Below, in pieces: positions 16,927 through 28,000 of a DNA stretch of 34,146 bases. A model generated the notes under the pieces. It was not told the origin of the DNA and did no database searches. It worked only from the letters and a program-made list of their open reading frames with translations. This stretch comes from an uncultured Clostridium sp. Its GTDB lineage: Bacteria > Bacillota > Clostridia > TANB77 > CAG-508. The stretch covers positions 1-34,146 of the forward strand of contig CANAQC010000015.1 of NCBI GenBank assembly GCA_947363765.1. Direction: 5' to 3'. How positions within the stretch are numbered: the stretch's first letter is position 1; each line of letters opens with the position of its first letter. A program made the translations under genes and the position numbers.

Positions 16927-16969
16927 AAAAAAGTTATAGAATTATAAATATAAATTCTGTAACTTTTTT
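16927..16969. terminator. Terminator of the M14 peptidase gene
   Basis: AAAAAAGTTATAGAATT (16927-16943) pairs with AATTCTGTAACTTTTTT (16953-16969) with one mismatch and ends in six T's. Confidence 0.85.
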
Positions 16970-17409
16970 ATTAAGTCTTTTGAGACCCTAACTTCTTGAA
17001 ATGCAATTTCTGTTTTTTTGTGTTAAATTCTTTAAAATTTGATTGTTATCTAATTCTTCTGTCACACATATATACGTCTTTTTTTCTGTATTCATTTAAG
17101 TTTATATTTTTTTATCTACTATTTCTTTTTTAAAAGTACTATATAATATATATACTACATTTTATATTTTAAATACATTATTTACTTTTATATCTTTTAG
17201 CATATTTGGTTTACTATTTTCTACTTCTTTTATTTTACTGTTCTCTACTTTTCATACTTTATAAGCATTATTATTTTCTTATATTACTGATTAATATGTT
17301 TTTTTACTAAATAAATTGATTTATTAATACTTGATTTTTCAGCATAACTTTTTATTATATCAATTTTTTCTACATTATAGTATTGTCATTCATATAGTCA
17401 AGATAATAT
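16970..17409. other. Long AT-rich intergenic region
   Basis: No convincing gene. A 35-codon minus-strand frame (17095-16988, starting MNTEKKTYICV) lacks a ribosome binding site and is not called. No RNA or repeat is recognised. Confidence 0.4.
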
Positions 17410-17431
17410 AAAATGGAGTACCCTCCATTTT
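17410..17431. terminator. Terminator of the dGTPase-like gene
   Basis: AAAATGGAG (17410-17418) and CTCCATTTT (17423-17431) form a perfect 9-bp stem with a 4-nt loop. It overlaps the stop codon of the minus-strand gene. Confidence 0.75.
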
Positions 17432-19175
17432 ATATTTGTGCTTCTTCTTTATATCTTTTCGTTGCTTTTTTTTGCATTGTACTAATCTCTTTAAAATTTT
17501 CATGTTCGGATACCTCATCATCTAAATTGGGTATGTCTTTATATTTCCTTGTTAAACTATTATATTGTTCTTTACTTATGATGTTTGTATCTTGTAGTAA
17601 TTGCATAAATTCTGTGTCATTTAGTGTTGATAGGTATTTTGCCCCAATCATTATTGCCATTCTTTCTTCCTTACTTAAATAATTGGGATTGTGTTTTCCG
17701 CTTTTGATACTAGTTAGAATTGCTTGTGTATCTTCTTGTAAATCTTGTTCTCCATATCCTACTAAATTTCCTTTTTGTATCTGACTTTCATAATATTGTA
17801 TATATTGTTTAATCCTAGAATTTTTAGCAGTATAATCTAAACCTAATTCTTTTTTGTCTTGGTATAATTCTCGTTTTTCTACATATGTCCTTGCTAGTGT
17901 TAATTCGTCTTGAATGGATTGTTTTGTTGCCTCTTCTACAATTTTATCATAAAATGCATAATCTTCTGGATTAGTCTTACAAATATAATTAATAAATCCC
18001 TCATGTGGTGTATTTTTATATCGTTCTAATTCTTGGTTGATTTTTATATCTGTATTTGCATTTGGTAATCTTGATAAAATTTGATTTTCTAGTAGAATTT
18101 CTTTATATCCATTAATTAATTGTCTAATTGCTGGTGGATAGGTTTGTTTATCTTCAGTTAACACTACTTTCCTGACAGCTTTTATGTTATTACAATCAAT
18201 TAATTCTCCCATTAATATCATCATTTCATCTGACATTTTAATTTTTCTTTTTGTACTATTTTTAATGACATCATTAATAAAAATTTCTCTAATTCTTTCC
18301 ACGATATGGATATAATCCTTTTTGCTATTTGCCATATCAAATTCTTCTTTCGTAATTCCTATTTTGGTTAGAATTGTTCTATAGTCTTCATCTAAATAAT
18401 CAATTATCTGACCATTCTCGTCACGAATCATTCCCTCTTGTAATCCATCTATCATATCAAGTGGAGCATAGGATATTTTATCTCCTAATCGCATTAAGTT
18501 TCCTTCTGATGTTGCTGGCTTTATTTTCCTATCGTATTTAGGTGTAGTATAACATTTCAACATCTCTGTTTCAAAATCTTGTTCCGTTTTAGTAAATTCT
18601 GGTATAAATATTTTATCTGGCATTTCTCCATTATGCCCATTGATGGCATCCATAATTAACCATAGACTTCTTCTTATTCTTGCTAACTCTTTTGACTTTA
18701 TTTGTGGATTATGTACTTTTACTTTTTTAATAATCTCATCATATATTTGGTGGGTATAAATAAGTTCACTTGCTCCTAGTGTATTGTGACAAAAGCAACC
18801 CAAACCATAATCTTCAAGCACATTAGAAATCCACCATTCTCCACTATGACCTAAGAATGTATGCCCAGTATCATGATGTTTTCCCATGATTTTAATAATC
18901 TCTACATTTAATCCTAACCCTTTTGCAATTTGAGCAACAGTTTTTTCTAAATCTTCTGTATGTATCTTTCGATTAGTTGTTTGTGCATTAGACTTTCTCG
19001 TCCCCTTTACCATCATGGTTTCATCGCAACTTTTTTTGCTATATTTTGTCAATACCATATCAATTTCATTAGCATATTTTGCCAGTCTTTTTATTTGTAT
19101 TGCTTTTGATAAATAACCTTTTGTATCTATAAATTTTTCTTTTGTATTATTTATTTGTATATTGGTTTTTATCAT
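17430..19175 (-). CDS. HD-domain dGTPase-like phosphohydrolase (581 aa)
   Basis: The HD motif is in GKHHDTGHTFLGHSGE (about residues 105-120), preceded by a HTEDLEKTVAQIAKGLGL helix, and the distal aspartate is in GDKISYAPLDMIDG. This is the layout of dGTP triphosphohydrolases (Dgt/dNTPase), which break dNTPs to the nucleoside and triphosphate. Some members limit phage by draining dNTPs, but this copy lies outside the mobile element and may be housekeeping. The substrate cannot be set from sequence. AGGAG precedes the ATG and a promoter lies at 19204-19232. It is intact and has no in-frame CGG; an AGC-GGA junction near 17700 is read normally. Confidence 0.8.
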   Translation of the reverse strand: MIKTNIQINNTKEKFIDTKGYLSKAIQIKRLAKYANEIDMVLTKYSKKSCDETMMVKGTRKSNAQTTNRKIHTEDLEKTVAQIAKGLGLNVEIIKIMGKHHDTGHTFLGHSGEWWISNVLEDYGLGCFCHNTLGASELIYTHQIYDEIIKKVKVHNPQIKSKELARIRRSLWLIMDAINGHNGEMPDKIFIPEFTKTEQDFETEMLKCYTTPKYDRKIKPATSEGNLMRLGDKISYAPLDMIDGLQEGMIRDENGQIIDYLDEDYRTILTKIGITKEEFDMANSKKDYIHIVERIREIFINDVIKNSTKRKIKMSDEMMILMGELIDCNNIKAVRKVVLTEDKQTYPPAIRQLINGYKEILLENQILSRLPNANTDIKINQELERYKNTPHEGFINYICKTNPEDYAFYDKIVEEATKQSIQDELTLARTYVEKRELYQDKKELGLDYTAKNSRIKQYIQYYESQIQKGNLVGYGEQDLQEDTQAILTSIKSGKHNPNYLSKEERMAIMIGAKYLSTLNDTEFMQLLQDTNIISKEQYNSLTRKYKDIPNLDDEVSEHENFKEISTMQKKATKRYKEEAQI

Positions 19176-19203
19176 TTTCTTACTCCTTTTACAATATACA
19201 AGT

Positions 19204-19232
19204 ATTATATCACCTTTATATAAATTTGTAAA
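19204..19232 (-). promoter_or_regulatory. Promoter of the dGTPase-like gene
   Basis: TTTACA (19232-19227) and TATAAT (19209-19204) are 17 bp apart on the minus strand. Confidence 0.75.
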
Positions 19233-19244
19233 TTAATTTTTATC

Positions 19245-19273
19245 TTGTATTTATGACTCTTCTATAATATAAT
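19245..19273 (+). promoter_or_regulatory. Promoter of the sugar kinase gene
   Basis: TTGTAT (19245-19250) and TATAAT (19268-19273) are 17 bp apart. It is divergent from the dGTPase promoter only 12 bp away. Confidence 0.75.
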
Positions 19274-19299
19274 ATTTAAAATTGATAGGAGGTATAACA

Positions 19300-20199
19300 T
19301 TGTCTAATAAAATATTTGTATCACATGGTGATATCATTTTAGATAATATTTATGATGGAGATTTAAATTTAGTAAAGCAAGATGGTGGCGGTAGTAATTG
19401 GAATACTCTATATAATCTTTCTTATATGGGTGAAACTTGCTATGCTATTGGAAGTTGTGGTAATGATGAAGAAGGTCATATTGCAATAAATTCTTTAAAA
19501 AGGTTTGGTGTGAATACAGATTATGTACAATTTAACAATATTTCTACTAATATTATGAATATTATTATTCCAAATTCTGAATTAGGTGATGATACAATCA
19601 TTCATAGCTGGTATTCTCCTATTACCAATAAACGTACTCTAGAATTTAGAGATAATTTACCTATTCATTTACCATGCCAACTTTCTGATAAAGAAGTTTT
19701 CGTATTATTAGATAAATTTGAAACAATTAATTTAGATTTTTTAAATAATATTCAAAATAAAAAAGTATGCTTAGATATTGGTCATTATCGTTTTATTGAA
19801 CATTTTTCAAAACAATATTTAACGTGTTTTTTTAAGAATGCAAATTTGATTCAATTAAATAGTAATGTGCATGATTTATTATTTGAACGTCTAAATCTAA
19901 AAAATGAATTTGAATTTTTTGATTTGCTTGGTCTAGATTTATTAGTTATTACAAAAGGAAAAAAAGGTGCGATTTTTATTTTTAAAGAAAATAATGAATT
20001 TAAAAGTATTGAGCAATCTCCAGAAATAATTGCTAATGTTGTTGATTCTTGTGGTGCAGGTGATGCTTTTTTTGCCACTGTTATAAAAGAGTATGCCTAT
20101 ACTGAAAAAATAGATTACGATTTTATTTCACATACTTTTAACATTGCTAATAAAGCTTCAAGAAATGTTATTTCTCAATTGGGAAGCAGAAGAAGCTAA
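19300..20199 (+). CDS. PfkB-family carbohydrate kinase (about 299 aa)
   Basis: The TTG at 19300 is chosen as start because AGGAGG lies 7 nt upstream; an earlier in-frame TTG would include that site. The N-terminal substrate region has GDIILDNIYDG and KQDGGGSNWNTLYNLSYMG. The C-terminal ATP and catalytic motif is DSCGAGDAFFATVIKEY, with the catalytic Asp in GAGD. PfkB kinases phosphorylate sugars or nucleosides; the substrate is not evident. The GGC-GGT junction near 19388 contains an out-of-phase CGG and is read normally. The gene is followed by a hairpin, so it is probably separate from the purine operon. Confidence 0.85.
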   Translation: MSNKIFVSHGDIILDNIYDGDLNLVKQDGGGSNWNTLYNLSYMGETCYAIGSCGNDEEGHIAINSLKRFGVNTDYVQFNNISTNIMNIIIPNSELGDDTIIHSWYSPITNKRTLEFRDNLPIHLPCQLSDKEVFVLLDKFETINLDFLNNIQNKKVCLDIGHYRFIEHFSKQYLTCFFKNANLIQLNSNVHDLLFERLNLKNEFEFFDLLGLDLLVITKGKKGAIFIFKENNEFKSIEQSPEIIANVVDSCGAGDAFFATVIKEYAYTEKIDYDFISHTFNIANKASRNVISQLGSRRS

Positions 20200-20249
20200 T
20201 TCAAATTACAATATTTATAAAATACAACAAAGTGGCTTCACATGAATGA

Positions 20250-20290
20250 TGCTTTTTGTCTGCAAGACTACTGATAAAAAGCAAAAATTT
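20250..20290. terminator. Probable terminator after the kinase gene
   Basis: TGCTTTTT (20250-20257) pairs with AAAAAGCA (20276-20283), with an inner GTCT/AGAC pairing. The T-run after it is weak. Confidence 0.45.
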
Positions 20291-20324
20291 CTATTATTTA
20301 TCAATACGAAGAAAACTTAATAAG

Positions 20325-20366
20325 TTTAATATATTAATAATTTAATTTAATATATTAATAATTTAA
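20325..20366. repeat. Two tandem copies of a 21-bp AT-only repeat
   Basis: Identical 21-bp units at 20325-20345 and 20346-20366 lie just upstream of the purE -35 box. They could be an UP-like or bent-DNA element, or a slippage product. I saw no purine riboswitch or clear PurR box in 20200-20439. Confidence 0.7.
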
Positions 20367-20375
20367 TTTAAATTA

Positions 20376-20404
20376 CTGACAAATTTCTACATAAGTGTTA
20401 TAAT
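20376..20404 (+). promoter_or_regulatory. Promoter of purE-purC-purH
   Basis: CTGACA (20376-20381) and TATAAT (20399-20404) are 17 bp apart, with AGGAGG before the purE ATG. Confidence 0.8.
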
Positions 20405-20439
20405 AATTTTAGTTTTATTATAGGAGGAGATTTATTAAA

Positions 20440-20957
20440 ATGTTTGATGTTGCTATTATTATGGGTAGTGATTCCGATTTAGAAGTTATGCAAGATGCTG
20501 CTAAGTTTTTAGATTTAATGGGAATTTCTTATGAAATGAAGATTTTATCTGTTCACAGAACTCCAGAAAAAGCAATGGAGTATGCTAAAGGTTTAAATGA
20601 AAATGGTGTTAAGGTAATTATTGCAGGTGCTGGAGGTGCAGCTCACCTACCTCGGTGTATTTGCAGCTATGGTTCCAACTGTTCCTGTTATTGGTATTCC
20701 TATTCATACAAAAACTTTATCTGGTTTGGATTCTTTGTATTCTATTGTGCAAATGCCATCACGGTATTCCTGTTGCAACAGTTGCTATTAATGGTGCCAA
20801 AAATGCTGCAATTCTTGCTACTTCTATGCTTGCTATTGGAAATAATGATGTAAAGGAGAAATTAGCCAGTTTTAAAAATTCTTTAAAAGATGTTGTTACT
20901 AAAAAAGACGATAAGTTACAAAATTTAGGTTATGATTCTTATTTAAAGCAAATGTAA
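20440..20957 (+). CDS. purE: N5-carboxyaminoimidazole ribonucleotide mutase, two CGG frame breaks
   Basis: PurE moves the carboxyl group to form CAIR in purine synthesis. The start is [20 protein letters not shown], with the SDSD phosphate site and [13 protein letters not shown]. The frame breaks at the CGG 20653-20655 inside AGGAAHLP-cGGT-VFAAM, and again at 20762-20764 in VQMPS-cGGT-IPVATV. Skipping each C restores the strongly conserved HLPGVFAAMV and MPSGIPVATV of class I PurE. The corrected protein is 171 residues, the usual length. Two breaks in so small and conserved a gene, each exactly repaired by one skipped C, is hard to explain by decay. purC follows after 54 bp. Confidence 0.9.
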
Positions 20958-21011
20958 ATTAAATATGTTTGAATATAATATAAATTATTTTTTAGAAAAG
21001 AGGTTTTTTAA

Positions 21012-21870
21012 ATGAAAAAAATTAGTAGTGGTAAGGTACGTGAAATTTATGAAGTAGATAATGATAGACTTATGATTGTTGTTTCTGACCGTATTTCTGC
21101 TTTTGATTATATTCTACCAAATACTGTTCCAAATAAAGGAAAAATATTAAATCAAATTTCTGCTTTTTGGTTTGATTTTGTTAAAGATATTATTCCAAAC
21201 CATGTTATTTCAAATGATGTTAACGACTTTCCAAAAGAATTTCAAACACCAGAATTTGAAGGTAGAAGTATGCTTGTTAAAAAATTGAAAATGCTTCCAG
21301 TGGAATGTATTGTAAGGGGTTATATTACTGGTTCTCGGATGGAAAAGTTATAAGGAAAATGGTATGGTTTGTGGTATTAAACTGCCAGAGAATCTACAAG
21401 AATCACAAAAGTTACCTAAACCTATATTTACTCCTTCTACTAAAGCAGAGATTGGTGATCATGATGAAAATATTTCATTTGAAAAAGTATGTAATATGAT
21501 TGGTAAAGAACTTGCTACTAAATTACGTGATAAAACCATAGAAGTATATTCAAAATGTGCTGAATATGCTACTTCTTGTGGAGTGATTATTGCTGATACT
21601 AAATTTGAATTTGGTTTAGATGAAAATGGAGAATTAGTATTAGCAGATGAAGTATTAACCCCAGATTCTAGTCGTTTTTGGTCAGCAAAAGATTATATGG
21701 TAGGTCAATCGCAAGAAAGTTTTGATAAGCAATATATACGTGATTGGATTAAATCTTCTGGCTATGACCCTGAAACAAAAGCACCAATTCCAAATGAAGT
21801 TATTAAAACTACTGAACATAAATATATTGAGGCATATGAGTTAATTACTGGAAGGAAATTTGAGGGTTAG
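21012..21870 (+). CDS. purC: SAICAR synthase, one CGG frame break
   Basis: PurC joins aspartate to CAIR using ATP. Visible motifs are SGKVREIYEVDNDRLMIVV, SDRISAFDYILP, VECIVRGYITGS, PKPIFTPSTKAEIGDHDEN, IIADTKFEFGLDENGE and DEVLTPDSSRFW. The literal frame stops soon after the CGG 21336-21338. Skipping its C gives TGS-GGA-TGGAAA (GSGWKSY), the family consensus, and one protein of 285 residues ending at 21870. AAGAGG precedes the ATG. It is the second gene of the plus-strand operon. Confidence 0.92.
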
Positions 21871-21886
21871 TTACCTTTGATGAAGT

Positions 21887-21909
21887 CCCCTTTAAGTAAT
21901 GGGGTTTTT
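21887..21909 (+). terminator. Weak terminator or attenuator between purC and purH
   Basis: CCCC (21887-21890) and GGGG (21901-21904) can pair, followed by TTTTTAT. The stem is short. Confidence 0.4.
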
Positions 21910-21946
21910 ATATAGTAATATTATTAATATAATAAAGGAGAAAAAA

Positions 21947-23504
21947 ATGAGAGCTTTAATTAGTGTTTCTGATAAAACAGGAATTATAGATTTTGCAAAC
22001 TCTTTACAAAATCTTGGAATAGAAATTATTTCTACTGGTGGTACTTATAAAATATTAAAAGAAAATGATGTATCTGTTATGGAAATTTCAGAGTTAACTA
22101 ATTTCCCAGAATGTTTAGATGGTAGAGTGAAGACTCTTCATCCTAGTGTTCATGCTGGAATTTTAGCAATACGTTCTAAACAAACTCATATGGAACAATT
22201 AGCTAGTTTAGGAATTAAAACTATTGATATGGTAGTTGTTAATTTATATCCTTTTAAACAAACTATTTTAAAAGATGGCGTTACTCGTGAAGAAGCTATT
22301 GAAAATATCGATATTGGTGGTCCTACTATGCTTCGTAGTGCTGCTAAAAATTATCAAGATGTTAGTGTTGTTACTGATCCTAATGATTACGAGAAAGTAT
22401 TAATGGAATTAAAGGAAAACGGAAAAGTATCTATTGATACAAATTTTTATTTAATGCAAAAAGTATTTGAACATACTGCTAATTATGATACTATGATTTT
22501 TAATTATTTACGTAGTGAAAGGAATGATAATTCTTACCCTCAAGAACTTTCTCTTACTTTTGAAAAGGTACAAGAAATGAGATATGGTGAAAATCCTCAT
22601 CAAACTGGTGCTTTATATAAAGAGATAGGAAAATGCGAAGGTTCTCTAACAATAGCAAAACAATTAAATGGAAAAGAATTATCATTTAATAATATTAATG
22701 ATACTAATGGTGCTTTAGAGTTATTAAAAGAATTTGATGAACCAACTGTTGTTGCTTGTAAACATGGAAATCCTTGTGGGGTTGGTAGTAGTGACACTAT
22801 TTTTGATGCTTGGAAAAAGGCATATTCTGCTGATAAAACTTCTATTTTTGGTGGGATTGTTGTTTTAAACCGAAAACTTACTAAGGAAATTGCAGAAGAT
22901 ATGTCAAAGATTTTTTTAGAGGTAATTGTTGCTCCTTCTTATGAGCAAGAATCTCTTGATATTCTTTGTCAAAAGAAGAATATACGTGTATTAGAATTAC
23001 CAAGTATTTGTGTTAAACAATCAAAAAATGCTTATGATATTAAGAAAATTAATGGTGGAATTATTATTCAATCTATTGATTCAAAATTATTGAATGAAGA
23101 TTGTTCTTATCAAATTATTACTAAAAGGACTCCTACCAAAGAAGAGTTAGAAGATTTATTGTTTACTTGGAAAATTGTAAAGCATACAAAATCTAATGCT
23201 ATTGTTATTGGAAAAAATAAGCAATCTATAGGAATTGGTCCTCGGACAAGTTAATCGTATTTGGTCAACAAAACAATGTTTTGAACATGCAAAGGAGTTA
23301 ATTGGTGATGATATAACAAATGGGGCTGTTCTTGCATCTGATGCGTTTTTCCCATTTGATGATTGTGTAGAATCAGCTCATCAAGCTGGTATTACTGCTA
23401 TTATTCAACCAGGTGGTTCTGTTAATGACCAATTGTCAATTGATAAGTGTAATGAATATGATATGGCTATGTTATTTACTGGTATAAGACATTTTAAACA
23501 TTAA
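21947..23504 (+). CDS. purH: Bifunctional AICAR transformylase/IMP cyclohydrolase, one CGG frame break
   Basis: PurH makes the last two steps to IMP. The start at 21947 ([12 protein letters not shown]) follows AAGGAG. The N-terminal cyclohydrolase domain has [21 protein letters not shown] and [15 protein letters not shown]. The transformylase domain has [13 protein letters not shown] and [11 protein letters not shown]. The frame breaks at the CGG 23243-23245; skipping its C gives IGP-GGA-CAA ([12 protein letters not shown]), then [11 protein letters not shown] and IQPGGSVND to the end, which are invariant features of the active site region. The corrected length of 518 residues is normal. Without the skip the transformylase would lack its C-terminal 87 residues. 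Confidence 0.92.
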
Positions 23505-23511
23505 AAAATAA

Positions 23512-23539
23512 AAAATGGGCGATTTTAATTGCCCATTTT
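23512..23539. terminator. Bidirectional terminator between purH and purB
   Basis: AAAATGGGC (23512-23520) pairs perfectly with GCCCATTTT (23531-23539) between converging genes. Confidence 0.85.
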
Positions 23540-23565
23540 ATTATTAATTTTTCTTATTGCGTTTA

Positions 23566-25001
23566 TTATACTTTCACTTCTACACTAATATCTTTTGCTA
23601 ACTCTTTATATTTTTCAAGAGTTGGCTCTACTTTATTTTTAATAAAATCTTCTACTTGTTTTGGTGCTCTTCCACATAAATGTTCTGGATTTAATATTCC
23701 GTAATATTTCTTCTTTTGTAAGTCCAAATGTTTTATCTTTTGCAATTCGGTCTACTAAATCGTTTGGTTTTCCAAATTCTTTTACTTGTTTTCCTGCTTC
23801 CATTGAATATATTCGAATTTTTTCATGAAGTTCTTGGCGATCTCCACCTTTTAATACTGCATTCATTAGAATTTCTTCTGTTCCCATAAATGGTAATTCT
23901 TGCATCATATTTGTTTTAATTACATTTTCATATACTACAATTCCTGAAGTAATATTTGCATATAAAATTAGAATAGCATCTACTGCTAGAAAGCTTTCTG
24001 GTATACAGATTCTTTTGTTAGCAGAGTCATCTAAGGTTCTTTCTAACCATTGGGTAGCAGCTGTAATACTTGGGTCATTTGCCAATACCATAACATGTCT
24101 TGCAAGTGAGTTAATTCTTTCGCTCCTCATTGGATTTCTTTTGTATGCCATAGCAGATGAACCAATTTGTCCTTTTTCAAATGGTTCTTCTAATTCTTTT
24201 TCATGTTGTAATAATCTCATATCATTAGCAAATTTAGAAGAACTTTGTGCAATGGCAGATAGTAGGTTTAAAACTCTTGCATCTAATTTTCTAGTATAGG
24301 TTTGTCCGTGATACCTCATATACTTTGCTAAATCCCATTTTTTCTGCAATTTTTCTATCTATCTGATTTACTTTTTCTTCATTTTTAAATAGTTTCATAA
24401 AGCTTTCTTGTGTACCTGTTGTTCCTTTACATCCCAATAATTTTATATTATTTTGTACAAATTCTAATTCTTCTAAGTCTTCTAATAAGTCTTGCATCCA
24501 TAAACATGCTCTTTTTCCTACAGTAGTTAATTGTGCTGGTTGAAAATGTGTGTATCCAAGACATGTAACATTTCTATTTTTGAATGCAAATTTTTTCAAG
24601 TTTTGAATTACTAGTATTAGTTTTTGTTTAATAAGTTCTAGGGCTTCATGCATTAAAATAACATCTGTATTATCTGTTACGTAGCATGATGTTGCTCCTA
24701 AATGGATAATTGGTTTTGCACTTGGACATTTAGTACCAAATTCATATACATGTGCCATTACATCATGTCTACATTCTGCCTCTCGTTTTGCTACTACCTC
24801 ATAATCTATGTTTTCTATATTGTTTTCCATTTCTCTAATTTGTTCATCTGTAATATCAATCCCTAATTCTTGCTCGGTTTTTGCAAGTGCTATCCATAAT
24901 TTACGCCAGGTAGAGTATTTTTTATTACTTGACCATAAATAATTCATTTGGCTACTTGCATATCTTCCAGATAGTGGGGTTTTATAAATATTATTTTCCA
25001 T
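23566..25001 (-). CDS. purB: Adenylosuccinate lyase, two CGG frame breaks
   Basis: PurB releases fumarate from SAICAR and from adenylosuccinate. Motifs include [54 protein letters not shown] and the lyase signature [11 protein letters not shown]. The frame breaks at the CGG 24306-24308 (EVS-cGGA-QTYTRK) and at 23699-23701 (EEIL[16 protein letters not shown]). With each C skipped the gene runs from 25001 to a TAA at 23566, giving 477 residues, normal for Firmicutes. The second break lies close to the end, and the rescued tail matches the family ([10 protein letters not shown]). AAGGAG precedes the ATG; the gene follows purL after about 70 bp. Confidence 0.92.
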
Positions 25002-25037
25002 AAATTTTCTCCTTTTTAGAATGTTTTTGTTACTAAT

Positions 25038-25063
25038 AGATTAGGTCCCCTTGTTTCTAATCT
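25038..25063 (-). promoter_or_regulatory. Hairpin between purL and purB
   Basis: AGATTAG (25038-25044) and CTAATCT (25057-25063) form a perfect 7-bp stem. No T-run follows on the minus strand, so it may process or attenuate the transcript rather than end it. Confidence 0.4.
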
Positions 25064-25070
25064 TTATATT

Positions 25071-28000
25071 CTAACTATAATATTCTACGCCAGATTCAAA
25101 TAGTTTTTGGTTTTTGTTTCCTGGTATATTTGTTAATATATCATTTCTATAACTTCTTTCTGAATGTCCCATTTTTCCTAAAATTCTTCCATCTGGACTT
25201 GTAATTCCTTCTACTGCATATGTTGAACCATTTGGATTATAGATTATATCATAAGTTGGATTTCCTTCTAAATCTACATATTGGGTTGCTATTTGTCCAT
25301 TTTGTATTAATTTTTTCATTACTTGTTCTGATGCTACAAATTTTCCTTCTCCATGTGAAATCGGTATTACAAATTCTTCTCCTACATGTACTTTGTTAAA
25401 CCATGGTGATATATTTGATACAATTTTCGTATTGACCATTTTTGATTGATGTCTTGCAATATTATTGAATGTTAGGGTTGGCATTGTATCATCCATATCC
25501 ATTATTTTTCCATATGGTAATAATCCTAGTTTAATAAGTGATTGGAATCCATTACATATTCCTAATATTAGTCCATCTTTATCGTTTAAATGAGCATGTA
25601 TAGCTTGTGTTAATTTTGGATTCCTTAATACTGCTGCAATAAATTTTCCAGATCCATCTGGCTCATCTCCTGCACTAAATCCTCCTGGTAACATTATAAT
25701 TTGTGCATTTTTGATTTGTTTTTCAAATACATCTATTGATTCTAATAAGGTTTCTGGTTTTAGGTTTCTGAATACTGCTGTATTAACAATAGCTCCTGAG
25801 TCTTCAAATGCTTTAGTTAAATCATATTCACAGTTTGTTCCTGGAAATATTGGTATAAATACTCGTGGTTTTGCTATTTTAATTTTTGCTTTTCTTATTG
25901 TATCATTGGTTTTTTGTGGTATATTTATCTCTTTTTTGTCAAATATAGTACTTACACGTGTAGGAAATACCTTTTCTAATGGTTGTTCCCATATGGTAAT
26001 TAGTTCGTCTAAAGATAATGTTTCATGTTCCGAAATTTGAATTTTTTCTTGTTCTATGGTATGTCCTAATTCTTCTAGTTTTGTTTCTTCTACTGGTTGT
26101 TTTAATTCTATGATAAAACTTCCATACATTGGACTAAATACATCTTCTTGTTTTGTAAATGCAAATCCAATTTTATTTCCTATTGATGATTTTGTAATAG
26201 CATCTGCTATTCCTCCATGACGAATGGTACTACAAGATAATACTTTTCCTTGTTTGACTAATTTGTTTATGATTTCATAATTTTCCTTTAAGTCATCAAA
26301 ATCAGGAAGTAAGTTTTTATCTATTTTTGTTTTTAATATCATTACTTTTGAATTTACTTTTTTAAATTCATTTGAAATTACATCTTCTACTTTGATAGTT
26401 CCTACACAAAAAGAGGTTAATGTTGGTGGAACATCTAGTTCATTATATGAACCAGACATAGAGTCTTTTCCTCCAATTGCTGCAATTGATAATTTTTCTT
26501 GTACTAAATAAGCTCCTAGTAATGCTGATAATGGTTTTCCCCATCTTAATGGTTCATCTTTTAGTTTTTCAAAGTACTCTTGGAATGTTAACCATGCTTT
26601 TTTATAATCTCCTCCCATTGCTACATATTTTGTAACTGATTCAATAACTGCATATACTGCTCCATAGAATGGACTCCAGCTTGCAAGGTATGGATTATAT
26701 CCATAGGTCATAACTGTTCCTGTATCACTATACCCATTGATTGTTGGAATTCTTGCTGCCATTCCTTCTGTTGGTGTTAATTGATATTTTCCTCCAAATG
26801 GCATTGTAATGGTTCCTGCTCCTATTGTAGAATCAAAACGTTCTACTAATCCTTTTTGTGAACAACAATTTAGGTCACTAATGGTTTGTTTCCATGTTTG
26901 TATAGTATTTATTACTTCTTTTTTCTTAAAGTAATTTTTTGTATTATCTGGTTCTTCAATTATTGCATTTGCTTTTTTTACATCTCCATTTGTGTCTAAA
27001 AATTCACGACTAATGTCAACAATGCATTTTCCACGCCAGTACATCTTTATTCTTGGTTCTTGTACTACATCTGCTACTAAGCTTGTCTGTATGTTTTCTA
27101 ATGATGCTAATTTTTCAAATTCTTCTACATCACTTGCACGAACTACTACTGCCATTCTTTCTTGTGATTCTGATATTGCAAGTTCTGTTCCATCTAGTCC
27201 TTCATATTTTTTTGGTACTTTATCTAAGTTAATGACTAATCCATCAGCTAATTCTCCAACAGCAACTGATACTCCTCCTGCTCCAAAGTCATTACAGCGT
27301 TTAATTAGTTTAGTTGCTTCTGGATTACGGAATAGTCTTTGTATTTTTCTTTCTTCTGGTGCATTTCCTTTTTGTACTTCTGCTCCACAAGTGGTTAGTG
27401 ATTTGCTTGTATGAGCCTTTGATGAACCTGTTGCTCCTCCACATCCATCTCTTCCTGTTCTTCCACCAAGTAATATTACTTTATCTCCTGGCTCTGGACG
27501 TAATCTTATTACATTTTTTGCAGGTGCTGCTCCTATTAATGCTCCTATTTCTAAACGTTTTGCTACATATCCTGGATGATAAATTTCCGTTACTTGTCCT
27601 GTTGCAAGTCCTATTTGGTTTCCATATGAACTATATCCTCTTGCTGCTTCATTAGTAAGTTTTCGTTGTGGTAATTTGTTTGGTAATGTTTCAGAAATAC
27701 TTTGTCTTGGATCTCCACAACCAGTTACTCTCATTGCTTGATATACGTATACACGTCCTGATAATGGGTCACGAATAGCTCCTCCAAGACATGTTGCTGC
27801 TCCTCCAAATGGTTCAATTTCAGTTGGATGGTTATGAGTTTCATTTTTAAACATAATTAAGTATTCTTCTGGTTTTCCATCTACTTGTATGGTAGCTTTT
27901 ATGCTACATGCATTAATTTCTTCAGACTCATCTAAATCTTTTAAAAGACCTTTTTTCTTTAATTCTTTGGCAGCAATTGTTGCAATATCCATTAAACATA

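Noticed and set aside
16988-17095. 35-codon minus-strand ORF
   Set aside because: There is no ribosome binding site and no recognisable features in a long AT-rich spacer.
20325-20366. CRISPR-like repeats
   Set aside because: There are only two directly adjacent AT-only units without spacers, and no cas genes.
20200-20439. Purine riboswitch upstream of purE
   Set aside because: I could not find the conserved core or the two kissing loops; only a hairpin and a tandem AT repeat are present.
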